NCBI GenBank assembly: GCA_963721905.1
Contig: CAVRMF010000024.1
Coordinates: 40,383 to 104,382 of the forward strand
Reading direction: 5' to 3'
DNA: 64,000 bases
From: Roseiarcus sp963721905
GTDB taxonomy: Bacteria; Pseudomonadota; Alphaproteobacteria; Rhizobiales; Beijerinckiaceae
Shown: piece by piece, positions 20,631 to 29,124 of the stretch
Layout: each line of letters opens with the position of its first letter
Numbering within the stretch: position 1 is the stretch's first letter
Notes under the pieces: generated by a model
The model's input: only the letters and a program-made list of their open reading frames with translations
Database searches by the model: none
Told to the model about the DNA's origin: nothing
Translations under genes and position numbers: made by a program

Positions 20631-20898
20631 TCAATCCCGTGACGCTTGACGGCACGCTTGGCGGGACGTGGGGCGAGGTCGACCTGGGCGTGGACGCGCC
20701 CATCAACAGGACCCTCAGCCTCTACGGCTCGGCCTTCTACGACCATTCGATCGACGGCGGCCAGAGCTGGAGCGCCGGCGGCATGCTCGGCATCAAGATC
20801 GAATTCTAGACGGGACGGCGCCCGGCTCGGGCGCTTTCGACGGTCGCCCTCCATTGAGGCCTTGCTGGCAGTGCGCCGGCCCGGGTAACAGTGCGGGC

Positions 20899-22014
20899 AT
20901 GGTCACGCCCGCCGCCAACGCCGCCGACATCGAGCCTCCCCAGGATAGCGCGGAGCAGGCCGTCGAATATTCGCTTTCGCCGGGCCTCGTCGCGCGCCTT
21001 GCAAATCTCGAAATCTCGATCGCGTTCACATCATACCAATCGGCCATCCTCTATTTTCTCGGCCGGGGCGGCGAGGGCGCCCATCTGCATCAATCCGGCC
21101 TGCCCAAGCCCATGGGGATCTACGTCGAAGGTCCAGGCCGGCTGACGCTGGCGTCCGGCGCGCATATCGTGCGCTTCCGCAATGTCCTCGCCCCGCACGA
21201 GCGCGTCAACGACGCCTTCGACGCTTGCTACGTCCCCAGAACGTTCCACCTCACCGGCGATCTCGATCTGCACGACATTGGCGTCGACGCGGATGACCGG
21301 CCGGTTTTTGTCAACACGCGCTTCAATTGCCTGGCGACGCTGTCGCCAAAACACAGCTTCGAAGCGACCTGGAGGCCGCCGTTCATCACCGGATTGCTCG
21401 AGGGCGACAAATGCCATCTCAACGGGCTTGCGATGCGCAAGGGCAGGCCCGCCTATGTCACCTCGGTCAGCCGGTCGGACGTGATCGATGGCTGGCGCGA
21501 CCGGCGCGCCGATGGCGGCGTCGTCATCGACGTCGAGGCCAACGCCGTCGTCTGCGAAGGCCTGTCGATGCCCCATTCGCCGCGCATGCATCGCGGCGAG
21601 CTCTGGCTCGTGAATTCGGGAACCGGCGAACTGGGCGTCGTCGAGGGTCTCGGCGGGGGCATGGGCCGATTTGCGCCGCGCGCCTTCTGCCCCGGGTTTC
21701 TCCGGGGTCTCGCCTTCCGCGACAAATACGCGTTCGTCGGCCTCTCGAAGCCGCGTTATAAGCGGTTCGAGGGGCTCGCCCTCGACGAGCGCCTGAGGCA
21801 GGCGGACGCCGACCCCTGGTGCGGGGTGCAAATCATCGACCTCGACACCGGCGGCTGCGTCGACTGGCTGCGCATCGACGGCGCGGTGGCGGAGCTGTAC
21901 GATATCGCGGTGATTCCCGGCTTCGCGCGCCCGATGGCCCTGACGCCCTTTTCTGCAGAGGCGGCTGGCTTGATCACGTTCGACGCGAATGGTCGCGACG
22001 CCGGTCCATTATGA
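20899..22014 (+). CDS. TIGR03032 family protein
   Basis: The 371-residue protein matches the TIGR03032 family: IAFTSYQSAILYFLG near residue 40, TFHLTGDLDLHDIGV, FVNTRFNCLATLS, GWRDRRADGGVVID and LWLVNSGTGELG. It appears to be a beta-propeller-like or repeat-containing protein without a signal peptide. No biochemical role is established for the family, although such genes occur near surface-protein and secretion genes. It begins 90 bp after the end of the broken autotransporter and may belong to the same surface-protein locus. The start is the ATG at 20899; no strong ribosome binding site is visible. Confidence 0.85.
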   Translation: MVTPAANAADIEPPQDSAEQAVEYSLSPGLVARLANLEISIAFTSYQSAILYFLGRGGEGAHLHQSGLPKPMGIYVEGPGRLTLASGAHIVRFRNVLAPHERVNDAFDACYVPRTFHLTGDLDLHDIGVDADDRPVFVNTRFNCLATLSPKHSFEATWRPPFITGLLEGDKCHLNGLAMRKGRPAYVTSVSRSDVIDGWRDRRADGGVVIDVEANAVVCEGLSMPHSPRMHRGELWLVNSGTGELGVVEGLGGGMGRFAPRAFCPGFLRGLAFRDKYAFVGLSKPRYKRFEGLALDERLRQADADPWCGVQIIDLDTGGCVDWLRIDGAVAELYDIAVIPGFARPMALTPFSAEAAGLITFDANGRDAGPL

Positions 22015-22072
22015 CCCAATCGTCGCATCGCATGGGGCCGGCGTCGAGCGCCAAATGGGGGCGTGGCTTCGC

Positions 22073-22678
22073 ATGACTGTCAATCTCGGCGCCAGGAAAA
22101 TTACGCGAACGGCATTGGCGGCTTTCGTTCTCGGCCTTGGTTCGAGCGTGGCGCTGTCTACTGAGCCGACGCCGCCGCCGAAGCCAGCCGAGACGGCGCC
22201 GGCGGCCAAACCCGCGGCCGTGTCGAGCGAACCGGCCGTGACCACGGCGACCTATGGAGATTGGCTGCTTCGTTGCCAGCGCCCCGCCGAAGGCGACGGC
22301 GCCGCCAAGGTTTGCGAAGTCGCGCAGACCATTCGGGTCCAGGGTCAGCAGGCGCCGATCTCGGTCTTTGCGATTGGCCGTCAGCCCAACAAGACGCTGC
22401 ACGCCACCGTGGTCCTGCCGACCAACATCGCTTTGCCGAGCCTGGTGCGCATCAGGAGCGCCGACGGGAAGGAGAAGCCGCTCGATCTCAACTGGACGCG
22501 ATGCGTGCCAGGCGGATGCTACGCCGACGCTGTCCTGCCGGACGATATCGTGGCGTCATGGCGGGCCGCGTCGGAGGGGCGCACGCTCAAATTCGCCAGC
22601 GCTGGGGGCAAGGACATCGAGTTGCCGGTGTCGCTTCGCGGACTGCCGCAGGCGCTCGACGCGCTCTCGAAGCAGTGA
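22073..22678 (+). CDS. Invasion-associated locus B (IalB) family protein
   Basis: A 201-residue exported protein with an N-terminal hydrophobic signal (about residues 10-30), a proline/alanine-rich spacer and an IalB domain from about residue 60 (YGDWLLRCQRP, then QQAPISVFAIG, and WTRCVPGGCYADAVL). The cysteines at the ends of these motifs probably form disulfides in the periplasm. IalB was named for its role in red-cell invasion by Bartonella, but homologues are common in free-living alphaproteobacteria, where their job is not settled. The gene is on its own between unrelated neighbours. Confidence 0.9.
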   Translation: MTVNLGARKITRTALAAFVLGLGSSVALSTEPTPPPKPAETAPAAKPAAVSSEPAVTTATYGDWLLRCQRPAEGDGAAKVCEVAQTIRVQGQQAPISVFAIGRQPNKTLHATVVLPTNIALPSLVRIRSADGKEKPLDLNWTRCVPGGCYADAVLPDDIVASWRAASEGRTLKFASAGGKDIELPVSLRGLPQALDALSKQ

Positions 22679-22728
22679 GGCAATCTGGAAAGTGGCCAGG
22701 CGTCTCTTGAACTCCAGACCTCCGCCAG

Positions 22729-23850
22729 TCAGAGCCTGGAGACGACAACCAGCTTCTTGACTTGCCCGCTCTGGTAGGCGCGCAGGAAGGCGTCGTAGTC
22801 CTTGAACGACACGCATCCGTTGGAATCGCCGTTCGGGCCGAGCATGTAGGAGTGCGCGAGCAGGCCAGCCCGTCCGTAGAGCGTGCTGTCGCCGACCGGG
22901 ATCAAGCGCAGCGCCTGCACCCCGTGGAAGGACGCCTCGCGCGGCTCCAGTTCATAAACATTGGGCGGGGTAGGCCCGCGCATGCGTTCGCTCACGTAAC
23001 GCGGATCGTCCAGCGCCCCGCCGAGGCCCGAATGGGCCTCGAGCCGGGTTCCGTCGGGCAGGTACACGGTGCGCGCCGAGATGTCGTAGACGGCGGTATA
23101 GCGGTCGTAACCCGCCACCGAACCAACGGGCGGCCCGAAGAAGAAGCCGAATAGCGGTCTGCCCGTGACCCGGCCTTCCGGCGCCGTGAAGGTCGGGCGG
23201 GTTTCCGGCGCGATGGAGGCGACGTGGCTTTCCGGCGCCTTGCCGGCGATGGTCGGCGCGGAGGATTGGCCGAGGCCGAGAAGCTTCTCAAAGATGTTAC
23301 GATTGTCGGCCGGCGCGACGGGGCCCGCGGGCCTGCGCGTCTGTTGGACGACATGATTGTCCGGCGTCGCCGGCGATCCGAACTCCGGAGGACGAACCGG
23401 CGGGAGAGGGGCCTCGTCGGCGACCTGGGGAACATCACGCTTCGGCGGCAGCGGGACGTTCTCGGGCAGCGGAATCGCCGCAGAGGCAGGCGGCGGGGCG
23501 GTTTCCGGCTGCGGGGTTGCGAAGGGCGTGAGCGGAACGGCTTCGAGGCTCGCCAGCTGCGAAGCATCGTCGGCAGGCGAGGCCGGCTTCAATTCCGCGA
23601 CAAAACTCGGGTCGACAATGATATCGCCAAAGGGTTTCGTGTCGACCGCGGCGGGCGCGGCCGGCCGGGCGGCAATGATCTCCGGCGCGGCGGTCTGACG
23701 CGCATGAAGGACCCACACGCCGATGCACCCGGCGAGCGCGAGAGCGGCCGCGGCGGGAACGATCCTCAGAAGACCCCGATCATAGTCCCTAGCCTGATCG
23801 GGCAAAACGTCGTCAAATGTTGCGTCGATCCCCAGCATCCCTTCGCCCAA
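22729..23850 (-). CDS. DUF2778 domain protein (L,D-transpeptidase-like, Tlde1 type)
   Basis: The 373-residue protein has one N-terminal membrane anchor (about residues 28-50), a long proline/alanine-rich periplasmic region (60-240), and a C-terminal DUF2778 domain. The domain contains HSYMLGPNGDSNGCVSF, giving the histidine and cysteine typical of L,D-transpeptidase-like folds. Characterised relatives (Tlde1) act on peptidoglycan stem peptides, some as type VI secretion effectors. Here the anchor and linker suggest a resident cell-wall enzyme rather than an exported toxin, and no secretion genes are nearby. An ATG at 23838 is an alternative start. Confidence 0.85.
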   Translation of the reverse strand: MGEGMLGIDATFDDVLPDQARDYDRGLLRIVPAAAALALAGCIGVWVLHARQTAAPEIIAARPAAPAAVDTKPFGDIIVDPSFVAELKPASPADDASQLASLEAVPLTPFATPQPETAPPPASAAIPLPENVPLPPKRDVPQVADEAPLPPVRPPEFGSPATPDNHVVQQTRRPAGPVAPADNRNIFEKLLGLGQSSAPTIAGKAPESHVASIAPETRPTFTAPEGRVTGRPLFGFFFGPPVGSVAGYDRYTAVYDISARTVYLPDGTRLEAHSGLGGALDDPRYVSERMRGPTPPNVYELEPREASFHGVQALRLIPVGDSTLYGRAGLLAHSYMLGPNGDSNGCVSFKDYDAFLRAYQSGQVKKLVVVSRL

Positions 23851-23993
23851 CGCTTACGCCTCACACTTTGAATCAAGTTATATGAGACGCGTTGATTGAT
23901 TATTAACGCAGTCCGCGGCGCATGGCCAGACTGTCACGGAGCGGCTGAAAGCCGCAAACGGGCGCGTGTGGCACTTCTGCAACACCTGGTCAC

Positions 23994-24755
23994 TCACTCG
24001 GTCTTGGGAGAACCGCCGAGCCGCGCCATCAGGCCGCCGTCGACGCGGACGACCTCCCCGGTGATGAACGAGGCGGCCGGGGACGCCAGAAACGCCACGG
24101 TTTCGGCGATCTCCTCGGGATTCGCGGCGCGCCCCAGCGGGTGCATCGCCCTGATCGCCGCCCACACCTCGTCCGGGGCGCCGGCGAGCGCAATCGACTC
24201 CCGCAACATCGGCGTGTCGACGGAGCCGGGCGCAACCCCATTGACCCGCACGCCATAGGGCGCCGCGTCGACCGCCATCGCGCGGACAAGGCCGATCAGT
24301 CCGTGCTTCGCCGTGGAATAGGCGACGACGCCAGCCTGGCTCGCCAGCCCCTGGACGGACGCCATGTGGACGACGGCTCCCCTCGACTCGCGGATCATCG
24401 GCATCGCCGCCTTGGAGATCAGAAACGCGCCGGTGAGGTTGACGGCGATGACTTCGTCCCACAAGGCCTCGCTCGTCGACTCGACCGTTCCATAACGCTG
24501 GATGCCGGCGTTGTGCGACAGGACGTCGAGGCCGCCCGCGGCCGCGGCGCAATCCGCCGCGCGCCGGCAATCCTCGCTCCGGGCGACCGAACCCGCCACA
24601 GTCTCGACCCTGGTCAGGGGCGCGAGCTCTTTCGCGGCGTCGGCCAGCCCGGCGGCGTCGACGTCCATCAGGATCAGGATTTCATGGTCTCTCGCCAGCC
24701 GCCTGGCGACAGCCCGACCAATCCCGCGCGCCGCGCCCGTGATCAAAGCCCGCAT
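23994..24755 (-). CDS. SDR-family oxidoreductase
   Basis: A 253-residue classical short-chain dehydrogenase. Motifs are the cofactor-binding TGAARGIGRA at residues 6-15, the structural NAG (SHNAGIQ), the catalytic serine (HMASVQG) and the YxxxK pair (AYSTAKHGL). The C-terminus FITGEVVRVDGG is typical of FabG-like and polyol dehydrogenases. Preference for NAD is suggested by an aspartate at the end of the second strand (LMDVD). The start at 24755 has GGAG a few bases upstream; longer upstream frames lack support. The substrate is not known. Confidence 0.9.
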   Translation of the reverse strand: MRALITGAARGIGRAVARRLARDHEILILMDVDAAGLADAAKELAPLTRVETVAGSVARSEDCRRAADCAAAAGGLDVLSHNAGIQRYGTVESTSEALWDEVIAVNLTGAFLISKAAMPMIRESRGAVVHMASVQGLASQAGVVAYSTAKHGLIGLVRAMAVDAAPYGVRVNGVAPGSVDTPMLRESIALAGAPDEVWAAIRAMHPLGRAANPEEIAETVAFLASPAASFITGEVVRVDGGLMARLGGSPKTE

Positions 24756-24931
24756 CGATGCTCCATGCCCATGCCGGACTCGATCGATCGTCGCCGGATC
24801 GCTGTCCTGCCCGAGCCGAGGTTTGCCCCTTCGCCGGATTTTGGCAATCTCAACTTGGCGCAGCGCTAGCTTGTGGCAGCGCGTGCGTGTTCCACGCCGT
24901 TCGCATTCGGCCGCAGCGCCGGAGCGGCGGG

Positions 24932-25159
24932 CTAGCAAACGCTCTGTTTGGCCGCGACTTCCACCGCTTCGGAAAGCTGCCTGATCATCTGCTCGGCGAA
25001 GTCGACCGTCAGATAGATATCCACCAATTCCACCAGGTCCGGAAGCGTCGGAGCCGCGACCGCGACGGTCAAATAGATGTCCTCGTCCTGCGCGACTGCT
25101 GACGGCGGTCGCCGCGCAATCAGGAACATGTGTGGCGCGCATCGTTCGATCTCGCTCAT
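24932..25159 (-). CDS. Small protein with an internal DIYLTV repeat, unknown function
   Basis: 75 residues. The hexapeptide DIYLTV occurs twice, 20 residues apart (residues 27 and 47 or so), with diverged codons, and is followed by FAEQMIRQLSEAVEVA, a likely amphipathic helix. No signal peptide. I do not recognise the family. The maintained protein repeat with differing codons argues that this is a real gene. Confidence 0.5.
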   Translation of the reverse strand: MSEIERCAPHMFLIARRPPSAVAQDEDIYLTVAVAAPTLPDLVELVDIYLTVDFAEQMIRQLSEAVEVAAKQSVC

Positions 25160-25438
25160 CGTCTCTCTCGTCGTTCATGGCCGCGCCGCGTTTCGGTCGG
25201 GGAGCAAAGTATTGGAAGGAAAAACGGGGTCCGAACCGGGGCGGCGGGTTCAACTTTTCGTAATGAACTCCCTCTCGTGTCTTCCTAAGTATCCCGGCGT
25301 CGCATGAGCTTCGGCGGACATTGGCGATCCGTAATCCGCAAACCACAATTCAGGCGGACTGGGCGCGGAAATCGGCGCCTCGCGTTCGCGTCGGATTGGC
25401 CCGGGCGCCGTTGTCGAAACTCACCTTGGAGACCCATA
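25160..25438. other. Intergenic region, nothing recognised
   Basis: About 280 bp between divergent genes, with a slightly AT-richer middle. It should contain the promoters of both neighbours; I cannot point to a specific promoter or operator. Confidence 0.4.
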
Positions 25439-25714
25439 ATGATGAAGTCCCTCTTCGCCCTCGCGGCGCTCTCCCTCGCCGCCGGCCCCGCGCTCGCCGA
25501 AGGAAAATGCTCGAGCGCCCCCAAGTCCAAATGGCAGCCGAGTTCCGCTCTCGAGTCCCAGCTGCAGGCAGACGGCTATAGCGTCCGTCAGATCAAGGTC
25601 GAAGGCGGCTGCTACGAGGTCTACGCGACCGACAAAGAGGGCAAGCGCGCCAACATGGCGTTCAACGCCGAGACGCTTGAAAAACTCAGCAACGCCGAAG
25701 CCGGCGAGAACTGA
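25439..25714 (+). CDS. Small periplasmic PepSY-like protein
   Basis: A 91-residue protein with a clear signal peptide (MMKSLFALAALSLAAGPALA, cleaved before EGKC). The mature part of about 70 residues (ESQLQADGYSVRQIKVEGGCYEVYATDKEGKRANMAFNA, read in pieces) has the beta-alpha-beta pattern of PepSY domains, which bind or inhibit partners in the periplasm. GGAG lies about 7 bp before the start. The gene is four bases from the downstream cytochrome b561 gene, a common pairing often controlled by a two-component system such as the one encoded convergently just beyond. Confidence 0.8.
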   Translation: MMKSLFALAALSLAAGPALAEGKCSSAPKSKWQPSSALESQLQADGYSVRQIKVEGGCYEVYATDKEGKRANMAFNAETLEKLSNAEAGEN

Positions 25715-25718
25715 CATC

Positions 25719-26279
25719 TTGAGCTCCGCGTTGCACGCCGGAACGGCGACGATCCGGGTCTGGGATCCTTTCGTGCGGGCGTTCCACTGGTCGCTTGCGC
25801 TGAGCTTCGCGGTCGCGTGGCTCAGTGGCGAGGGGCCGGAGAGACTGCATAACCTCGCCGGATACGCGGCCGGCGCGCTCGTGGTCGCGCGGGTCGCGTG
25901 GGGGTTTCTCGGGACCGGCTACGCGCGCTTCTCCGAGTTCGTCCGTTCGCCGGTCACGGTCGTCGACTATCTCAAGTCGGTCGCGGCCGGATCGGAACGG
26001 CGGTTCATCGGCCACAACCCCGCGGGCGGAGCGATGATCGTCGTTCTGCTAGCGTCACTGGCGGCGACCGGGGCGACGGGCTGGATGCTGACCACCGACG
26101 CATTCTGGGGCTCGGTTCCTGTTCAAAGGCTGCACTCGCTTCTCGCTCACGGCGTCCTGCTGCTGGTGCTCGCCCATCTCTGCGGCGTCGCGCTGGCGAG
26201 CCTGCGGCATCGGGAAAACCTGGCGCGCGCCATGGTGACCGGCGACAAGCGTGCGCCCGGACCGGGCGACGTGGTTTAG
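25719..26279 (+). CDS. Cytochrome b561-type membrane protein
   Basis: About 186 residues with four membrane helices. Histidines placed as haem ligands can be seen in FHWSLALS, RLHNLAGYA, RLHSLLAHGVLL and LAHLCGVAL, as in the bacterial cytochrome b561 family of quinol or small-molecule electron carriers. It probably moves electrons between the quinone pool and a periplasmic acceptor. A TTG at 25719, five bases after the previous stop, is the most plausible start; a TTG at 25677 would overlap the PepSY-like gene. Convergent with the histidine kinase gene, 11 bp apart. Confidence 0.85.
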   Translation: MSSALHAGTATIRVWDPFVRAFHWSLALSFAVAWLSGEGPERLHNLAGYAAGALVVARVAWGFLGTGYARFSEFVRSPVTVVDYLKSVAAGSERRFIGHNPAGGAMIVVLLASLAATGATGWMLTTDAFWGSVPVQRLHSLLAHGVLLLVLAHLCGVALASLRHRENLARAMVTGDKRAPGPGDVV

Positions 26280-26290
26280 CCGCGATCGGC

Positions 26291-27670
26291 TTATTCGTCC
26301 TGGTCGGCGGTCGCCAACGTGACCTTGAGGCCGGGATGATTGTCCGAGGCCGAGCAGTCGAGTCCATGCAGTTCGGCGATTGCCGCCACAAGGCTGAGGC
26401 CAAGCCCGCTTCCGGGCGAGTTCCGCGCCGCGTCCGCGCGATAGAAGCGCTGAAAGATCGCCGGCAGGTCCCGCGGGTCCACGCCCGGTCCGTTGTCTTC
26501 GACCGTCAAGCGAACGCTGCGAGTCGATTGGTCTCCGGCGACGATGATTCGAACGCCTTGAGGCGTGTGCCTGAGCGCGTTGTCGAGTAGATTCGCGATC
26601 AATTGGGTCAGCAGTTCCTTATCGCCCGGCATCGGCAGCGGCGCGTCGAGACGCGCAACGAGCGTCCGACCCCCTTCGTCGGCGGCGGGCTGGAAAGCCT
26701 CGACGACGTCGCGGGCGATTTCCGCCAGATCGACCGGCTTGAACGCGGCGCGCCGGGCGCCGGCTTCGATCTGGCCGATCCGCAACAGAGCGTCAAACGT
26801 CTCGAGCACGCCTTCAATCTCCGCAATCGATCCGTCGAGCCCGTTTCGGATTGCGTCGGAGGGGGCGTCGTGGAGCCGCGCCTCCTCCAGGCGGCGCAGG
26901 ACGTGGGCGAGCGGCTTGCGCAAGTCATGCGCGATGTCCGCGCTGACGTGCTTGTTGGCCAGCAGAAGCCTCTCGATCCGGTCAAACAGCCGGTTGAACG
27001 TGCGCGCAAGGGAGGACAGGTCGTCGTTGACCGGGGAGAGCGGAATCCGGCGGCTCCAGTCGCCGGCCATGATGCCGTGTGCGGCGAGCCTCATCGCGTC
27101 GATGCGGCGCAGGAACTGCGCACTGAGCCAAAGACCTCCGGCGACGCCGAGCGCGATCGTCGCGCCAACCGCCCAGGCAAAAGCGGACAGAATGCCGCGC
27201 AAAGCTGTATCCGCCCGCCGCTGCTCGTCGCCGACGATGAGTATCGACCCGTCCGCGAGCGGGGTCACCAGCGCGCGCAGAACCTCGGGCTTTTCTTCCG
27301 GCGCTTCATTGTCTTCGGCCTCCTTCAGCTCGGTCCAGCCGGCGCGCGGACCGCCGGCGCCCGCGACGGGCGCGCTCAGATTCCCTTCCAACTGCCGGCC
27401 GTCCGGGCTTTGAAGCCCGTAGGTCAGCGCGCCGCCGCTCGAGCCGCGCGCCTCCAGGATTTCGGTGAGCCGCTTCCGCCCCTCGTTGGCGAAAATGCCC
27501 TCAAGCGAGTCGGTTTCCTCGACGATCCGTTCGTCGAAATCGGCGAGGATTTCGTGGCGCACGGAAAGGTAGACAGACGCGCCCAGCGCCAGCGCCGACA
27601 AGGTGAACAGGAGAAGGTAGATGGCGGCGAGGCGAAAGCTCGTCGTCCGGACGAGACTAAGCCGGGGCAC
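26291..27670 (-). CDS. Sensor histidine kinase
   Basis: A 459-residue membrane kinase. Two membrane segments (about 12-34 and 160-184) enclose a periplasmic sensor rich in acidic residues, followed by a HAMP domain (about 185-235), the phospho-acceptor H248 in ADIAHDLRKPL, and the ATPase boxes LLDNALRH, DNGPGVDP, FQRFYRAD and GSGLGLSL. It should autophosphorylate and pass phosphate to the OmpR-type regulator encoded immediately upstream (14-bp overlap). Facing the PepSY/cytochrome b561 pair suggests control of those genes, but this is inferred from position only. Confidence 0.95.
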   Translation of the reverse strand: MPRLSLVRTTSFRLAAIYLLLFTLSALALGASVYLSVRHEILADFDERIVEETDSLEGIFANEGRKRLTEILEARGSSGGALTYGLQSPDGRQLEGNLSAPVAGAGGPRAGWTELKEAEDNEAPEEKPEVLRALVTPLADGSILIVGDEQRRADTALRGILSAFAWAVGATIALGVAGGLWLSAQFLRRIDAMRLAAHGIMAGDWSRRIPLSPVNDDLSSLARTFNRLFDRIERLLLANKHVSADIAHDLRKPLAHVLRRLEEARLHDAPSDAIRNGLDGSIAEIEGVLETFDALLRIGQIEAGARRAAFKPVDLAEIARDVVEAFQPAADEGGRTLVARLDAPLPMPGDKELLTQLIANLLDNALRHTPQGVRIIVAGDQSTRSVRLTVEDNGPGVDPRDLPAIFQRFYRADAARNSPGSGLGLSLVAAIAELHGLDCSASDNHPGLKVTLATADQDE

Positions 27671-28334
27671 GCAGCGCGTATCCAGCGCCGCGCACGGTTT
27701 GGATCAAGGCGGGGGTTCGGCCGCGATCGATCTTGGTCCGCAAACGGCTGATGTGAGTCTCGACGATATTGGTTTTCGGATCGAAATTATACTCCCAAAC
27801 CTGCTCGAGCAGCATCCTGCGCGTCACGACACGGCCTTCGCTGCGCAGCAGATATTCGAGCAGGCGAAACTCGCGCGGCTGGAGGTCGATAGGGTCGCCG
27901 CCGCGGCGCACCGTGCGGGCGACGAGGTCCATTTCGAGATCGCCCGCCAGGAGCTTCGTCGGCGAGGCGCCGAGGGTCGGTCGGCGCGCGAGCGCAAGCA
28001 AGCGCGCCATCAGCTCTTCGAAGGCAAACGGCTTGACGAGGTAGTCGTCGCCGCCGGCGGCCAATCCCTCGACGCGATCGTCGATGCCGGAGAGGTTGGT
28101 GAGGAACAGCACCGGCGTCGATACGCCTTCCGACCGCGTCAGCGCGACGACGCCGAGACCATCGAGATGGGGCAGCATGCGATCGAGGATGATGACGTCA
28201 AAGCGCTCCCGGATCGCCATCTCGACCCCGTCGCGTCCGTTTTTGGCGACCTCGGACAGGTGCCCGCGCGCTCTCAGCCCGTTCGCCAGGAAGCGCGCGG
28301 TCTCTTCGTCGTCCTCGATGACCAGGATTCTCAT
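27657..28334 (-). CDS. OmpR-family response regulator
   Basis: 225 residues. The receiver domain has the acidic pocket EDD (7-9), phospho-acceptor D51 (IILDRMLP) and the conserved lysine in YLVKPF near 103. The C-terminal winged helix (about 130-222) contains PREFRLLEYLL, FDPKTNIVETHISRLR and TVRGAGYAL. The stop overlaps the kinase start by 14 bp, so kinase and regulator are made from one transcript. Similar regulators respond to metals or oxidative conditions, but the signal cannot be read from the sequence. Confidence 0.95.
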   Translation of the reverse strand: MRILVIEDDEETARFLANGLRARGHLSEVAKNGRDGVEMAIRERFDVIILDRMLPHLDGLGVVALTRSEGVSTPVLFLTNLSGIDDRVEGLAAGGDDYLVKPFAFEELMARLLALARRPTLGASPTKLLAGDLEMDLVARTVRRGGDPIDLQPREFRLLEYLLRSEGRVVTRRMLLEQVWEYNFDPKTNIVETHISRLRTKIDRGRTPALIQTVRGAGYALRAPA

Positions 28335-28689
28335 TCCGCCGGAACTGCGATCTGTCGCCCGGGAATCGGGCGAGGGGACCAACCCAATACACCACCTCTC
28401 AATCCCTGGGCGACGCGCAATCTTTGCGCGCGGCGGCGAAAAAGTGGCGGGAACTATACTTATTCCCAATGTTCCCCAATCACGCGAGAACACTAAGTTC
28501 GCATTTACGAATGCCGGATACCGTCCGCGCATCGGATGGACTGCCGCGCGTCGACGCGGCAAAGGCATGAAGCCGCTCTTTCCCGTCGGCGAAACTCCGA
28601 CATGTTCCACTGACGAATCTCTAGTCGCCGTCGCAAGATCGCGGGTCAAATTCGTCCCATCAACCGATTGCTCACGCATGGAGAACACG
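28335..28689. promoter_or_regulatory. Divergent intergenic region upstream of the regulator gene
   Basis: 355 bp without a gene. It must contain the promoter of the regulator-kinase operon. The stretch near 28440-28510 is AT-richer and could hold the promoter, but no confident -35/-10 or direct-repeat operator is visible. Confidence 0.4.
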
Positions 28690-29124
28690 ATGTCGGTATC
28701 AGCAATCTCACCCGCGCCCGTCAATGTCAGTTCGGTGTCATTGGCGACAGCGGCGGACGGCGACTACAAGGCTCGAAACGCCCTGTCCGCCAAGGCCAAG
28801 GACAGCGACGGCGATTTCAAGCCGATTGCCGCGGCCGGTTCCGCCGCCGCTCAAAGTTCGAGCGTCGTACAGTCGGCGCTGCCTTCTCTGAAAAAAGGAG
28901 GCTGGCTTCTGCGGCAGCCGAGACTGCCTTTGAGTCAAAGCGCGGCGCGGCGCGCCGCCATTTCATACCGAGCCTTCGTCTGCGGGGTCGGCCGGACGGC
29001 GACCCTCTCGGCGAGCAGCGCCCGGGCGAGTCTCCACTGGCCGGATCGCTCTGCGGCGGCGATCAGCGTCTGGTTCACGATGTCGCGCTGGGCATGGCTG
29101 CCGCCGATGCGAAACGCTTCGTAG
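28690..29124 (+). CDS. Small protein of unknown function, probably frameshifted
   Basis: ATG 28690 is preceded by GGAG at a good distance. The first 65-70 residues (MSVSAISPAPVNVSSVS, then DGDYKARNALSAKAKDSDGD) are polar, serine/alanine-rich and look real. As sequenced, the frame continues to 29124, running 190 bp antisense into the TPR gene, which is unlikely. Deleting one A from the A6 run at 28891-28896 would end the frame at 28933, two bases short of the convergent TPR stop, giving about 80 residues. I therefore suspect a frameshift or a sequence error. No family recognised. Confidence 0.45.
   Translation: MSVSAISPAPVNVSSVSLATAADGDYKARNALSAKAKDSDGDFKPIAAAGSAAAQSSSVVQSALPSLKKGGWLLRQPRLPLSQSAARRAAISYRAFVCGVGRTATLSASSARASLHWPDRSAAAISVWFTMSRWAWLPPMRNAS

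Larger units (their letters stand above)
15574..20809 (+). pseudogene. Large autotransporter (type V secretion), broken by a frameshift and an IS630 insertion
   Basis: One coding sequence for a protein of about 1,360 residues. It starts with a signal peptide (about residues 1-32), then a beta-helix passenger built from repeats with the pattern xVTGTxxxGIYAxN and LSITATGTVTG, a 91-residue (Thr-Pro) linker, and a beta-barrel (LSFGTPFLNGKG, then SLEGGYPF) whose last residues, encoded at 20641-20809, end in phenylalanine as outer-membrane barrels do. Frame 1 stops at 17325; frame 2 carries on from QALTISATDVTG, so one base is missing near 17310-17316. An IS630-family element at 19470-20628 then splits the barrel after AALSGL. 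An upstream ATG at 15538 is an alternative start. The product cannot be made as sequenced. Confidence 0.9.

Noticed and set aside
24756..25346. Long N-terminal extension of the SDR gene
   Set aside because: It would run through the small gene region without ribosome binding site; the Rossmann motif begins directly at 24755.
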